Shown here in pieces: positions 38,401 through 46,199 of a stretch of 64,000 nucleotides of DNA. The translations under genes were made by a program, and so were the position numbers. This DNA is from Trichomonas vaginalis G3. Its lineage: Eukaryota; Parabasalia; Trichomonadida; Trichomonadidae. The notes beneath the pieces were generated by a model. It saw nothing but the letters and a program-made list of their open reading frames with translations. It was not told where the DNA came from and ran no database searches. The first letter of the stretch is position 1, and each line of letters starts with the position of its first letter. The stretch covers positions 3,190,879 to 3,254,878 of the forward strand of contig NC_067206.1 in NCBI RefSeq assembly GCF_026262505.1. Reading direction: 5' to 3'.

Positions 38401-39748
38401 TCAGAACAAACAGGAAACAATTGAGAATCTTGAGAAACAAATTCAAGAACTCGAGAAGCAGCAAAACGCCCTCAATGCTGCTAACGAGGAAGAACAGAAA
38501 CAGCACAAATTGGATGCAAACAAGCTCCAGGATGCTCTCAAGAAACTCAAGGATGAGCAAGAGAAGAACTCTGACTTAGAAAAGCAGTTGATTGCCAAGA
38601 AAGACGAGCTTGGCAAAGCAAACGACAGAGTTAAAGAATTGCTCAAAGAAAACAACAATCTCAAGACAGAAGCAAAGAACAACAAGGATGTTTCTGAATT
38701 CTATCAGAACGAAATTTCTATGCTCGACAAAGACAACAAGGCAAAGCTTGAGGATCTCAAGGATCTCAACGCCAAACTCGCTGCTGAAAAGGCAGAAAAG
38801 AACAAAGTTGTCGCTGCTCTCGAACAGGCAAATGCTGCAAACAAAGTTCTTGAAGAAGCAAACAACGAACTTAACAAGGAATTGGCCGAATTACAGAGCA
38901 GATCCGATTCTGGCTTACCATTAGCCCAGAAACAAGAAGCAGAGAAACTCAGAAACAGAGTCAAAGAACTCCAGGACAAAGTTCGTGGTCTTGAAGCGGA
39001 AAAGAGACAAATCAACGATGATGTCTCCGATCTTCAGTCCAAACTTGATTCAGCTAACTCTGAAATCGCAGATCTCAAGCAGAAATTGGCTGCTGCTCAG
39101 TCTGCTTTAGGCGAACAGCAGAAGAAGGCTGAAGATTTGCTTCAGAAGTTAAACAAGGCTGAACAAGAAAATCAACAAATTCAAGCTCAGAATTCTAATG
39201 AATCCAAGAACATATCAGATTTGGCAGAGAAGCTTAAGAACCTCCAGAAGAAGCTCAATGACGAGATGAAGGAGAAGGAGGCCCTTAAGTCCAAACTTTC
39301 TGCCGCTGAAAAGGAAGTTTCAGATCTCAAATCTAAATTACAGCAACAGACAGAAGAAAACAAGGATCTCAAGGCCCAACTTGCAGAATCCGAAAAGAAC
39401 GTCAATGACCTCCAGTCTAAGCTCCAGGCCAAGAATAAGGAAATGGATGATCTCAAACAGCAACTTTCTGATGCTGCCCAAGAGGTTATCGCTGCACAGA
39501 AGAAGCTTGAAGAGGCTGAGAGACAGGAGAGCTCAGATATTGACGTTGTTGCAAGAGATATTGAAATCGAAAACGAATCTGACGACAACAAGCCACCACA
39601 AACTATTACAGAAGACGAGGAAATGACACTTCTTAAGACATTCAATGGACATCTTAAGGATTCTGTCAAGAATAACAAGAAATTACAGAACCAACTCATG
39701 CTCGCTTGGGCGACATGCCTTGTTTTGTTCTACAACTGCCTCAACTAA
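26630..39748 (+). CDS. Giant coiled-coil protein, C-terminal part with tail anchor
   Basis: Continuation of the same gene in the shifted frame, open from 26,630 to the stop at 39,748 (over 4,360 codons). It is coiled coil almost throughout, with 963-bp repeat units and larger near-identical duplications. The last ~75 residues change character. An acidic break, SSDIDVVARDIEIENESDDN, is followed by ITEDEEMTLLKTFNGHLKDS and then a single C-terminal hydrophobic helix, MLAWATCLVLFYNCLN, ending the protein. That is a tail-anchor topology: a very long cytoplasmic rod fixed to a membrane by its C-terminus, as in Golgi or ER tethers such as giantin. Membrane identity and function are not shown. A separate start for this part is not expected; its first usable start codons lie inside the repeat. 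Confidence 0.85.
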   Translation, partial: GDDDVIDKLRKQIAELLAKVKELEAKNKDNTGDELAVKDAEIESLKNQFEQAKKDLDEKELELKQTSDNLSSKDKELQKANRELERLQDVDQELAQANEENKKLDAENGELKTQLANTENELQKSKQDNERLQSSNDQLTKNTDDLNKKLTDETTDNIKLNGLIQELQRRLANNDAAIAQQAESIDKLNEQAADKDNKIKDLHDQINNLQKKANDADNLQQQLDYAKSQLDEANKSNNDKDNQLNELQKKFNESQKKANQLEPTKQELEDSRNDLNEKQKELDESNNKNRDLEKQIKELKKQIEDLKKQKDDLQEQLDNNVKADDVIDKLRKQIAELLAKVKELEAKNKDNTGDELAVKDAEIESLKNQFEQAKKDLDEKELELKQTSDNLSSKDKELQKANRELERLQDVDQELAQANEENKKLDAENGELKTQLANTENELQKSKQDNERLQSSNDQLTKNTDDLNKKLTDETTDNIKLNGLIQELQRRLANNDAAIAQQAESIDKLNEQAADKDNKIKDLHDQINNLQKKANDADNLQQQLDYAKSQLDEANKSNNDKDNQLNELQKKFNESQKKANQLEPTKQELEDSRNDLNEKQKELDESNNKNRDLEKQIKELKKQIEDLKKQKDDLQEQLDNNVKADDVIDKLRKQIAELLAKVKELEAKNKDNTGDELAVKDAEIESLKNQFEQAKKDLDEKELELKQTSDNLSSKDKELQKANRELERLQDVDQELAQANEENKKLDAENGELKTQLANTENELQKSKQDNERLQSSNDQLTKNTDDLNKKLTDETTDNIKLNGLIQELQRRLANNDAAIAQQAESIDKLNEQAADKDNKIKDLHDQINNLQKKANDADNLQQQLDYAKSQLDEANKSNNDKDNQLNELQKKFNESQKKANQLEPTKQELEDSRNDLNEKQKELDESNNKNRDLEKQIKELKKQIGNLDSEKQALQDKLDDIKLADDAISKRDEVLDNLRKQIAELAAKNKDLENKANDNNAEELAAKEAELENINKQLEQTKKELAERDEELKNAKNENLAKEKENQKLNRENERLKFEQQDLKDLEEENKNLDDENAALKSKVNALENDLQKAKRDADRLKLNNDQLQTNIDDLDNKLKEESAEKIKLDAQAKAADRELQSAKAATEEEKKANDQLQGQIKDKDNKLKEMQAKLNEMQKKANDADRIQNLANSLKSQLDDANKSNNEKDNQLNELQKKLNEAQKKANQLEPTKQELEDARNDLNEKQKELDASNNKNRDLEKQIKDLKKQIGDLNNEKQALKDDLDTSKLADDELSKRDEVLGNLKKQLADQLAKNKELEAKVKGDNGDELAAKDAELDALKDQLEQVKKDLAETEDELKNARNESSAKDKEIQKLARDLEHLKDAEDDLEKANEEIKNRDAENNELKGQLANKENELQKSKQENDRLQLSKDQLSKHNDDLNNQLTAATTDNIKLDAQVKELERRLGTNNAAQEQQAQTIEQLKSEAADKDNKIKDLHDQINNLQKKANDADNLQQQLDYAKSQLDEANKSNNDKDNQLNELQKKFNESQKKANQLEPTKQELEDSRNDLNEKQKELDESNNKNRDLEKQIKELKKQIEDLKKQKDDLQEQLDNNVKADDVIDKLRKQIAELLAKVKELEAKNKDNTGDELAVKDAEIESLKNQFEQAKKDLDEKELELKQTSDNLSSKDKELQKANRELERLQDVDQELAQANEENKKLDAENGELKTQLANTENELQKSKQDNERLQSSNDQLTKNTDDLNKKLTDETTDNIKLNGLIQELQRRLANNDAAIAQQAESIDKLNEQAADKDNKIKDLHDQINNLQKKANDADNLQQQLDYAKSQLDEANKSNNDKDNQLNELQKKFNESQKKANQLEPTKQELEDSRNDLNEKQKELDESNNKNRDLEKQIKELKKQIGNLDSEKQALQDKLDDIKLADDAISKRDEVLDNLRKQIADLVAKNKDLENKANDNNAEELAAKEAELDSLKNQLEQAKKNLAEKDDELKQTSDNLAAKEKDLQKANRDLDRLQKVANDLEEAKKEIKALEEQISDLKSKLTAKDNDLQKAQRDAERFKSTSDQLQKNNDELNKKYTDEVMEKLKLGSQAKAADRELQTAKAASEELAKTNEQLDNLNKDKDNKIKELQSKVNDLEKKSNQLDDANSRIKELEDELTESETSKDDLSNKLNDLQKKLNELQKKANQLDQAKKDLADSQQENTEKQKEVDDLKTQLRDLEKEMKQLQKKNDDLEKANKDLQEKLEDSMKQESELSKKDQVLANLKKALADATNKVKDLENQLNGSNDKDIAAKEREIESLKSQLEDALRDLSNVKSELDNAKNELKQLHSSYDNLNNEHKSLESEKEDLENELNNANSTINSKDKELSKLQRDNERLQNVNKENDDLKKENKSLDDEIQTLKNSNNDLNNKLQREQNQNKLLQAANDTLTNDNNDLNDKLTSSNNDRIKAESKANTAERELINAIAEGEELKQTNKQLNGQLNEMNNNYKELQGKLNDLEKKANQLENANQRIQDLEQELAESQAESNGKDAKINELQKKANQLEPTEKKLVDKQNENDKLQKELDELKDKYDQLEKALKAAENRVKELLSQNEKLENSLDNANNLSLQKGDELSKRNETLADLKKRNQELEARVRDLESQNDDEKDNELAAKDSEIQNLKSQLEQTKKDLNDTQEDLKTANNDLSAKDKEIQKLKRDNEKIAKLNEDLKEANDEIKKLENEKDDLQSQLSDKDSKLQNAMREKDRANNENATLKQQINECDEKLKKETGEKIKLNGQKGDLERELATANASAQQQKEATEFAQQQVQEKDARNKELQNKINDLQKKANAADNLQQQVDQLKSMLDDANKSINDKDSQINEKQKELIETRKKASALEPTKQSLKDTQAELTEKQNDLNNANNKNRELERELKELKKQIGDLNRENNDLKEQLDDKVKNDDIIEKLRKQIDELNAKIQELQSQKPVDNSSALEEKINELQKAKQELEETENKLKDTTDELMAKDKELQKANRGLEHLDQLTRDLEVALAENKIADAENSELKTQLANKDNELQKAKQDNTRLQSNNEQLTANSDDLNKKLTDATKDNIKLNGQVKDLERLLQSKEAELDQQNQSVEQLKSQVTDKDDKLKELQSKLNDLQKELSEKERLENLANSLQSKLDDEIKSNNEKLNQLNELEKQMNEVQKKADKLQPTQDKLKYAQDELTEKQKELDASNANNRDLQKQIKDLKKQNDDLDEQKQKLEEQLDNNVKAGDVIGNLRKQISELLAKNKDLEAKNKDNNGDELAAKEAELESLKNQLEQIKKDLEEKEEELKQVNDNLSAKDKELQKLSRENEKNSKLQKDLEDANNQNKKLDDENNDLQSQLSTKDIELQKAQKEAGRLQNLVQKLEEQNKDLYNKLDEETAEKLKSNGEVRNAQLELAKTKANAEDLSKENEHLQEQNNEKDSFINELRAKANEAQKKAGENEKLQNQINDLNSQIDELNNAISAQNETINDLKKKLNEAQKKANQVEPLQQSLSDAKEENNEKQEKIDELNEKLRNAEKQFKEADQRVKDLLTEQQRLKDSYDNINNMSLQKEDELTKKENEVDTLKKALKDLQNKTNGSNDKEIAEKEQELEKQLEDALRDLSNVKSELDNAKNELKQLHSSYDNLNNEHKSLESEKEDLENELNNANSTINSKDKELSKLQRDNERLQNVNKENDDLKKENKSLDDEIQTLKNSNNDLNNKLQRAQRQNELLQAANDTLTNDNNDLNNKLTEVTKEKINADSLAKAAERELNNSINEKEELKASNQQLTDQLNDLMNKNKDLKKKANDADRLQNLVDSLKSQLAEAQKKANTVVQNTQPQPQSNELYDRQLEQLKQELEQLNDKYNEAVQKYHDADNSARQEKQQHDLDNIKNNAAIQNKQETIENLEKQIQELEKQQNALNAANEEEQKQHKLDANKLQDALKKLKDEQEKNSDLEKQLIAKKDELGKANDRVKELLKENNNLKTEAKNNKDVSEFYQNEISMLDKDNKAKLEDLKDLNAKLAAEKAEKNKVVAALEQANAANKVLEEANNELNKELAELQSRSDSGLPLAQKQEAEKLRNRVKELQDKVRGLEAEKRQINDDVSDLQSKLDSANSEIADLKQKLAAAQSALGEQQKKAEDLLQKLNKAEQENQQIQAQNSNESKNISDLAEKLKNLQKKLNDEMKEKEALKSKLSAAEKEVSDLKSKLQQQTEENKDLKAQLAESEKNVNDLQSKLQAKNKEMDDLKQQLSDAAQEVIAAQKKLEEAERQESSDIDVVARDIEIENESDDNKPPQTITEDEEMTLLKTFNGHLKDSVKNNKKLQNQLMLAWATCLVLFYNCLN
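29540..32387 (+). repeat. 2.85-kb internal duplication, copy 2
   Basis: Second copy of 24,682-27,530. It shows the undisturbed reading frame at the position where copy 1 is shifted. Both this copy and the 26-29 kb array end at the same alternative sequence (AAGAAACAAATCGGTAACTT), as if made by unequal exchange. Confidence 0.9.
33596..33932 (+). repeat. 333-bp internal duplication, copy 1
   Basis: Repeated at 37,547-37,883, offset 3,951 bp (1,317 codons, in frame), with no difference seen. It encodes DALRDLSNVKSELDNAKNEL and the following ~90 residues. Confidence 0.9.
37547..37883 (+). repeat. 333-bp internal duplication, copy 2
   Basis: Second copy of 33,596-33,932; homology fades after AAATTACAAAGAG but continues patchily for ~80 bp more. 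Confidence 0.9.
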
Positions 39749-40069
39749 TCTTATTTATATTTTTTTATTATCAACATTTTTTTGAATAAATATTATTTTT
39801 TTTTAATCGAATTTCTGTTCATTAGATCATTCCAAATAGTTCAAAACCATCAACAACAGTGCCATTCTAAAGATTGACACTATTAGGAATGAAATAGAAA
39901 ATACCTTTTAACGTTATGACCTAGAATTCTCATTTTAAGAATAGATCAACGACAACACTGTTGTCAGCTTTAGTAATATTCAAGTAATATCACGCAAATT
40001 GCAATATTTTCAATTGGATATGATCGTTTTAATCAAAAATGGCTACATTTTATCTGATTTCAACTGCTA
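39749..40069. other. 3' flank of coiled-coil gene, no feature seen
   Basis: AT-rich; it begins with a T-run and AATAAATATT, which could serve in 3'-end formation. It ends at the left target repeat of the nested transposons. No gene seen. Confidence 0.6.
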
Positions 40070-40229
40070 TTGCAACTAAGGATGTCGCTTGGGGGACAAT
40101 TGGGGACCCGACCAAATAATTTTGGAACTCTGGGGGACACGTAAAGTGTCAAATATTTTTGTAAATTGTCATAATCGTTAGCCAAAGAATACAAGTATTT
40201 ATTCTTAGGTTCCAAAATATTATTTACGA

Positions 40230-41286
40230 TAAGGGTTTCGTTTTGCGAAAAAAACGTACAATACGCAATTTCGCTAAAAAAACATTTAGCTAGCAATTTC
40301 GACCTTTGACTCCACTCAAGACGTCACTTTTTTAATTTTGCGGTATCATATTTTTGGAAAATCTTTATGAATATTATATAAAAAGTCTCTTTAATATCTA
40401 TATTTCATATTTTTATCGATTTTTAAAGTTTTTGCGAAAAGTATTCAATTATTTTTGCTATTTGGTCGGGTAAATGTCAGATTTGCGACATTTTCTGATA
40501 TGAGATTCAGATTCTACGTTGATAATAATGCTTATAGAACCCTCTTGCTATTGTGTCAAAATTGCGAAACCGATAGCAAAAATATCTCGCAATATCAAAA
40601 TTGAGATATTGAGTGAATTATGCATTATAGAGATTAAAAATCTGATTTGTGAAAACATCTCATCAGTTTCTAGCTAATTCAAAAATCTTTACTATCTTAT
40701 TCGATTAAAATGAAAAGGGAATAGTTTCATTATGCTTTAAATGACAGCCTTATAATATAATCATAGTTTTCGCTCAATATGCAGCATTTTTTTTTTCGAA
40801 ATCTATGGTCAATATCCTAAATACTGATTGCTTTGCATTCATATCTCTTACATTTTCTATACCCACATCACTATTCATTGCTATTCCTATCTTTTTCATT
40901 TTTGTTTGTTTCTCATAATTTCTCAAAAAACACGATAACTTGATATTTGTAAATATCATACTTTATAACGTAAATAAGAACTTGACCTATTAAGAAAAGC
41001 AGTAATGAAAAGAAAATCTGAAATTCATAAAAATTACAAGTTTCTGATGACAATTAGCTTAATTAAACCAGGTACAAGATTATATAATTGTATTTTCTAT
41101 CCAATTATCCATATAATATCTTATCCAGAAAAAATAACTTGATCAATACCAAATGATTTTTTAACTAGTAAATAAAGTATTTTCTTTACACACACATTGT
41201 ATATCATAGTTTTTTTTTGGTTTCGCAAAACATCCAAAAACAAATATGCTATAAAAGTGACAATTTTAGCAAAACGAAACCCTTAT
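40230..41286. mobile_element. 1,057-bp MITE-like element nested in the outer element
   Basis: Perfect 17-bp terminal inverted repeats TAAGGGTTTCGTTTTGC, flanked by the direct repeat TTTACGA (40,223-40,229 and 41,287-41,293), or TATTTACGA if the preceding TA is counted. No coding frame. Termini start TAAGG like the outer element, suggesting the same mobilising enzyme. Confidence 0.85.
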
Positions 41287-41347
41287 TTACGATTGCTAAT
41301 ATACATAAATAGAGGGATTTTATATCATTGTTCCAAAGGATTAAGGT

Positions 41348-42627
41348 CCTTTTTTCATTTAAGGTACCCTATTCAAAAAATGAAAGGGGGTCCCTCACAA
41401 AATTGAAGGGGTACCATTCAAATTCTATCGAAATAGTACCTTAATTAAAAAAGCTCTCAACCGGTACCATTCCCTCAAAAATAATGAAAAGAGTTTAGGT
41501 ATGCTGCTAATATAGTTAGTAGCATCATACAGAATGCATAGACAAATTTTTTACTAATTATTTTTTCTTAGCAATTCAAATTCGAGATCGCTTAACTATG
41601 CTTAGAATCATAAGCATAATAATTTTGCAAAAGGTATGGGAATAATTTGAAAATTAATTTCAAAATTATTAATACTAGTGCAAGCTAGTGTAAGCATGTA
41701 AATGCATATTTGTGCACTGATTCGATACTCTTTTTTGGAAATTGTACTTTATCTTAAATTTCGAATGCAAATTTTTTGAATATGTGTATTGAAACTGTAA
41801 CCTTTTGTCTAAGTTGCATTCTAATATAGCTCGAATTCTAAAAATGGGACTTTACTCCTCTTTCTTTGAGAAAATTTTAGACAATAGCCAAATTGCTAAT
41901 TTTGTTGGAGTAATACCTGCATTGGGAGGTATAATATATTGTTCAGGGTTGAAACAAGGAGGTAGTTAGTGATAAAGCATAGTTACCACATGAAATGCAG
42001 TAAAATTTTGAGTCTAAACGTCTTTTAAACCATCAAGTATAAATTATAGAAAAAGATACTTTATATATAGTTAAAATAAAAATGATTAGAAAATAGCGTT
42101 TTTGATCAAAATTTCAAATTTTTATTTCCGAATATCTCTATTTGTGTCTAATTAGAGACATTTCTATAATTTTAGTGCGCAGCATATGCAATTCCTCTTT
42201 GGTTATTGCATTAATTTCTCAAAAAGAAAAAAGTCTTCAATAATTTTTTCAACAATACAGTACTAAAGCTAAGAACTTCTAAACACATGAAAAGTTATAT
42301 CATTCTCGTTAATATGTAGATTATCAATGAAAAGAATATTGTGAAATTTGAATATTTTTTAAAATAGAATGTAGAAATACTTATCAATGCTTAAAATAGA
42401 GATATGTGAGAGCTAGATCCGTATTTATTTACGTTTTCGTGCATATTTTGAATATCAAATTAAATTAATTTTGAAGATTTTAGCATCTAAAAGTATTTAA
42501 TGCCCCTATACAAGCAAGGTAATTCTTACATGTCTTAGTAAGTCCAAACTTAATGTTTTATGATATGGGCCTGACCTCTCCATATGGTGACGATAGAAAT
42601 TGAATAGGGTACCTAAATAAAAAAAGG
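41348..42627. mobile_element. 1,280-bp inverted-repeat unit
   Basis: A ~29-bp imperfect inverted repeat: left CCTTTTTTCATTTAAGGTAC continuing CCTATTCAA; right is its complement at 42,600-42,627 with a one-base indel and one mismatch. The inside is non-coding. GGTACC-containing motifs are also found near the left end (41,410-41,465). No clear target duplication, so it is either an old MITE or part of the outer element. Confidence 0.55.
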
Positions 42628-42871
42628 AGTTTAAAAAAAATTAAAAATAAGAAAAATTATGGATAATTATAAGTTAAATACAACTAACCTCCTAATATCT
42701 GATGCATTTATATGGGTGCCAAAGGTTTTTAGTTAAAATCGAGAAATGATTTTTGAAAATCTTAGCCTCATCGAGAGAGGGTCAAAGTTGCTATTTGTCA
42801 CTTTTCCACAAGAATATAATGGGGGAAAAGTTATCATATAGTTGATCTCATTCACTGAGGTGAGAGATGCA

Positions 42872-42926
42872 TGTAGTGTAATTTGATAAACAGTTGGATT
42901 GCTGCTCTAAGTCCTAGGTTCGAGAC
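42872..42926 (+). pseudogene. tRNA-like relic (Ser-GCT-like)
   Basis: D-arm-like TGTAGTGTAATTTGATAAAC(A), an anticodon arm TTGGA/TTGCTGC/TCTAA with loop triplet GCT, and a B-box GGTTCGAGAC. The acceptor and T stems do not pair well, so it is a degraded tRNA or tRNA-derived repeat, not a gene. Confidence 0.35.
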
Positions 42927-43160
42927 ACATTGGCTTCATTTTTCTCTTTTTTATTGACGTAAACTATTCAATTTTTGTGTTATCCATTCAAATTTCAGAA
43001 TTTTTTTTGCAGATTTCACGCTACATTCGAAGTTACCTTTTGTAACAACCACCACTGCCTACGAAAGACGAAAGTGTGTCACGATTTCACCCGGAAATCC
43101 GACGGTTGTTTAAGAGTAAGCACTTTTGGCACCTACTCTAGCCTCATCTCCATTTTAATG

Positions 43161-43166
43161 GGTTGA
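43161..43166. repeat. Target-site duplication GGTTGA, left
   Basis: Matches 61,786-61,791; a 6-bp duplication is usual for Polinton integrases. Confidence 0.85.
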
Positions 43167-44210
43167 AAAAAAAAAAAAAAAAAAAAGGTAGTGGGGCTTC
43201 CAGGCACTTCGTGCCTTCTAGCCCTGAAGATGTTTAGTATAAATGAAGTCTTAGAGGACAAACATGACTATGAGTTTTGATATGACAAGATAGAATATGA
43301 GAGAGGTCCTATAAACCGGAGAAAGTGTTATATAAACATCTGTCATATTACTCAGAATATTATACAGAATTCAATAAAAATATATTTTAGGTGAAGAGGT
43401 GAGATTTCACCTGTTTTTTCACCTCATTTTTCACCTCTTGAATTTTCATGAATTTCATCGTAAAGACTTTGTCAAGATTTCATCGTAAAGACTTTGTCAA
43501 GATTTCATCGTAAAGACTTTGTCAAGATTTCATCGTAAAGACTTTGTCAAAACTTCATCGTAAAGACTTTGTCAAAACTTCATCGTAAAGACTTTGTCAA
43601 GATTTCTTCGTAATGAGCGTAAATCAGACAAAAATATATTTTAGGGTAGAAGGGTATATCTACCCCGTTTTCTACCCTCTTTTCTACCCCATATGTACTT
43701 ACTGAAAAAGTATGTGTTCCATCTGTCATTTTACTCAGAATTTACACCAAAAATAATGTTTAGGTGAAGAGGTGAGATTTCACCTGTTTTTTCACCTAAT
43801 TTTCACCCTCTTGAATTTTCATGAAATTTACACCAAAAATAATGTTTAGGTGAAGAGGTGAGATTTCACCTGTTTTTTCACCTAATTTTTCACCCTCTTG
43901 AATTTTCATGAAATTTACACCAAAAATATACTACTAGGGTCATTTACGAAGAAATCTCAACAAAGTCTTTACGATGAAATCTTGACAAAACATAGACAAG
44001 AAAGTTCATGAGAAATTAGATGAAGAAGTTTTGACAAAACATTTACGAAAATCATCATGAAAATTCATGAGGTAAAAAAGAGGTGAAAAAAGAGGTGAAA
44101 TCTCACCTCTTCACCTAAAATATATTTTTGGGTCATTTACACTCATTTACGAAGAAATCTCAACAAAGTCTTTACGAAGAAATCTCAACAAAGTCTTTAC
44201 GAAGAAGTCA
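43167..44210. repeat. Polinton left inverted end
   Basis: Order: A-run, GGTAGTGGGG terminus, AT-rich unique part, blocks of TTAGGTGAAGAGGTGAGATT followed by a TTTCACCT run, an array of TCATCGTAAAGACTTTGTCA-type 25-bp repeats (43,450-43,610), TACCCC-rich block, a KilA-N-derived piece (~43,990-44,030), and further 25-bp-type repeats. It matches 60,772-61,785 in reverse with few differences, mostly in repeat copy number. Confidence 0.92.
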
Positions 44211-44251
44211 ACAAAACATCTGTCAAAAACCGCTTTTTAACTTCACTTAAA

Positions 44252-45840
44252 ATGCCACGTAAGCTACGTAAGAATATACGTAAGAGGAAGAGAGCATTGA
44301 AACATCCAATAGTAAAACTGACACCACAACAACAGTTGCAACAACAAATGATGAATGACCCCACTATGTTGCAACAAATGTCAAGCAACCCTATGCCTTT
44401 TAAACCGAGTTGTTGGTGCACAGAGTGGAGGTTAAAGAGCGGCACTTTTAGCGAAAATGGCAGGCTATGGTGGAGCTGCAGACGGAACAGCCTATAACCC
44501 TCAAAGTCAAATGAATTTGAGTTCACTCAAAAATCAAATAACAGATGTCAAAAAGTCAAACATAGAATACAGAAGCAAATAAGTGAAAACGAAAAGAAAC
44601 TAGAATATGACAGACACACAAGAAACTCAATGAGTTACGTAGAGAAAAAGAAGAAAGAAGAACAACTGAAAGAACTAAGTACAGAGGAATATGCGAAAAA
44701 AGTGTCAGAAAAAGCAACAGAAGTAGCAAAAATGGAACAAGATGTCATAAATTTGAAAAACCATACTACCTCAATATTAAAATACTGAAAGATGAAGAGA
44801 TAAAACAAAAAAGCCCTGAAGACATATATGGATAGCGATGAGTAAATAAAAAGAAGTTGAAGAATGTAAAGGCAGAAAAACTTTTACAGTTGCAAAACCA
44901 AACCGTACAGTATGAAAACTTAGCACAAGAAAGTAAAAATAACGACGCAGCCATGCAAAAGGCAATGAAAAGCGCAGAATATAAAAAGCTAACAATGACT
45001 GGTTAGATGCCCAAGCCAACGCTAAAGCAGCCCAACTCATAGGGTCAATAAGGACAAAAATACAAGCGGATGAAATAGTTCAAATGAAGCTTTAACAAAT
45101 GCTGACTTTAAGAACGCTTTCGAAGCTCTTCATAGTAAGGTGAAACAAGTGAACGACTTCTCATCTGGAAAGAAACTGAAGTCTGAAGGTTTCGACAAAG
45201 AGTTAAAAGAAGTAGCACAAAATATGACGAAAATAACAGATGCAGCAACGAGACAGGCAGTTCAAAGTGCCTATGACGCCGTTAGAGCAACTGTTGTGAA
45301 AAGTCAAGAAAAAGATTACAACAGACCAAAACAGACCTAGTAAATGCTTTCTTAAAAACGAAAAGTCAGGTAGGACATTATGCTGCAGATGGAACATATG
45401 TGCCAGCTGGTGGAACTTATATACCACCAAACCCTCCAAGAGAAGCACTGCACCAGGACTACCTAAAACATTTACATCGTCACATGGACACAGACACAGG
45501 CATGCACCAAAACCAACACAACAACCAGCACAACAACCAGCACAACAACCAACACAACAACCAGCACAGCAACCAACAGTTCAAAACCCTGCACAACAAC
45601 AACCACAAACAGAGCAAGGACATAAAAGAAGTAGAGAACAAGGAAACCAAGAATTCTTAAAAATGCTTAAAGAAGAGTGTGGTTTCCCAGATACTGTTGA
45701 CTTTAGTGACAGATATAAAGAAGCTATTGGAAAGTTCAAGGATGGAAATACTGACCCGACCTATTTAGCTTTATGGCTCAGCACCAAAACGGATATAATC
45801 TCAAACCTGGAAAATACAAGCTCGCTAAGGATATGATTTA
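44252..45840 (+). pseudogene. Polinton coiled-coil/Gln-rich structural-type gene region
   Basis: It starts with a very basic segment, MPRKLRKNIRKRKRALKHPI (core-protein-like), then a Gln/Met-rich part, long charged coiled coil, and a His/Asn/Gln tandem tract (HNNQ repeats, ~45,510-45,570). Basic N-terminus plus coiled coil suggests a virion core or scaffold protein (inference). Broken several times. Confidence 0.4.
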
Positions 45841-45884
45841 ATAGCATATCATCCAAATGACATGGATGAATTTACTCCGAGATA

Positions 45885-46166
45885 TTGATGTCAGAGCTAA
45901 ATGACAATTCAACTTTCATCATGAAACGCGTAAAAAATAGAGACGGAACGAAAGAACAAAAGCTTATGAATGCGGATGACGTAGATAGGGAAATTGTTGA
46001 AAACGGTCTCGGAATATATGAAATGCCAGCAGATGAGGTACAAGAAACTCCACAGGAAGAAGTTCAGATACAACCAGACATGGAAGAAATAGTTCAGCAA
46101 CAACAGCTAGAAGAGCCTGAAGGAAACGAACAAGTCACTCCTTTGGAAACTAACTCACAGAACTAG
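45885..46166 (+). CDS. Acidic small protein of the Polinton, unknown
   Basis: 93 codons as read: MMSELNDNSTFIMKRVKNRD followed by a Glu/Gln-rich tail (EIVQQQQLEEPEGNEQ). No family recognised. It lies among the plus-strand structural-type genes. Confidence 0.35.
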   Translation: MMSELNDNSTFIMKRVKNRDGTKEQKLMNADDVDREIVENGLGIYEMPADEVQETPQEEVQIQPDMEEIVQQQQLEEPEGNEQVTPLETNSQN

Positions 46167-46199
46167 ATGAAGATTTGGAACAGCCGAAAAATCTTGACT

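Noticed and set aside
21345-39699. Many Ser/Leu/Phe-rich minus-strand and Lys/Arg-rich plus-strand frames inside the coiled-coil gene
   Set aside because: Shadows produced by the GAA/AAG/CTC codon bias of the real frame; they repeat with the same periods as the gene.
40107-40470. 12-bp inverted match CCCGACCAAATA / TATTTGGTCGGG
   Set aside because: It spans the boundary of two separate elements and has no further pairing; probably chance or an old shared motif.
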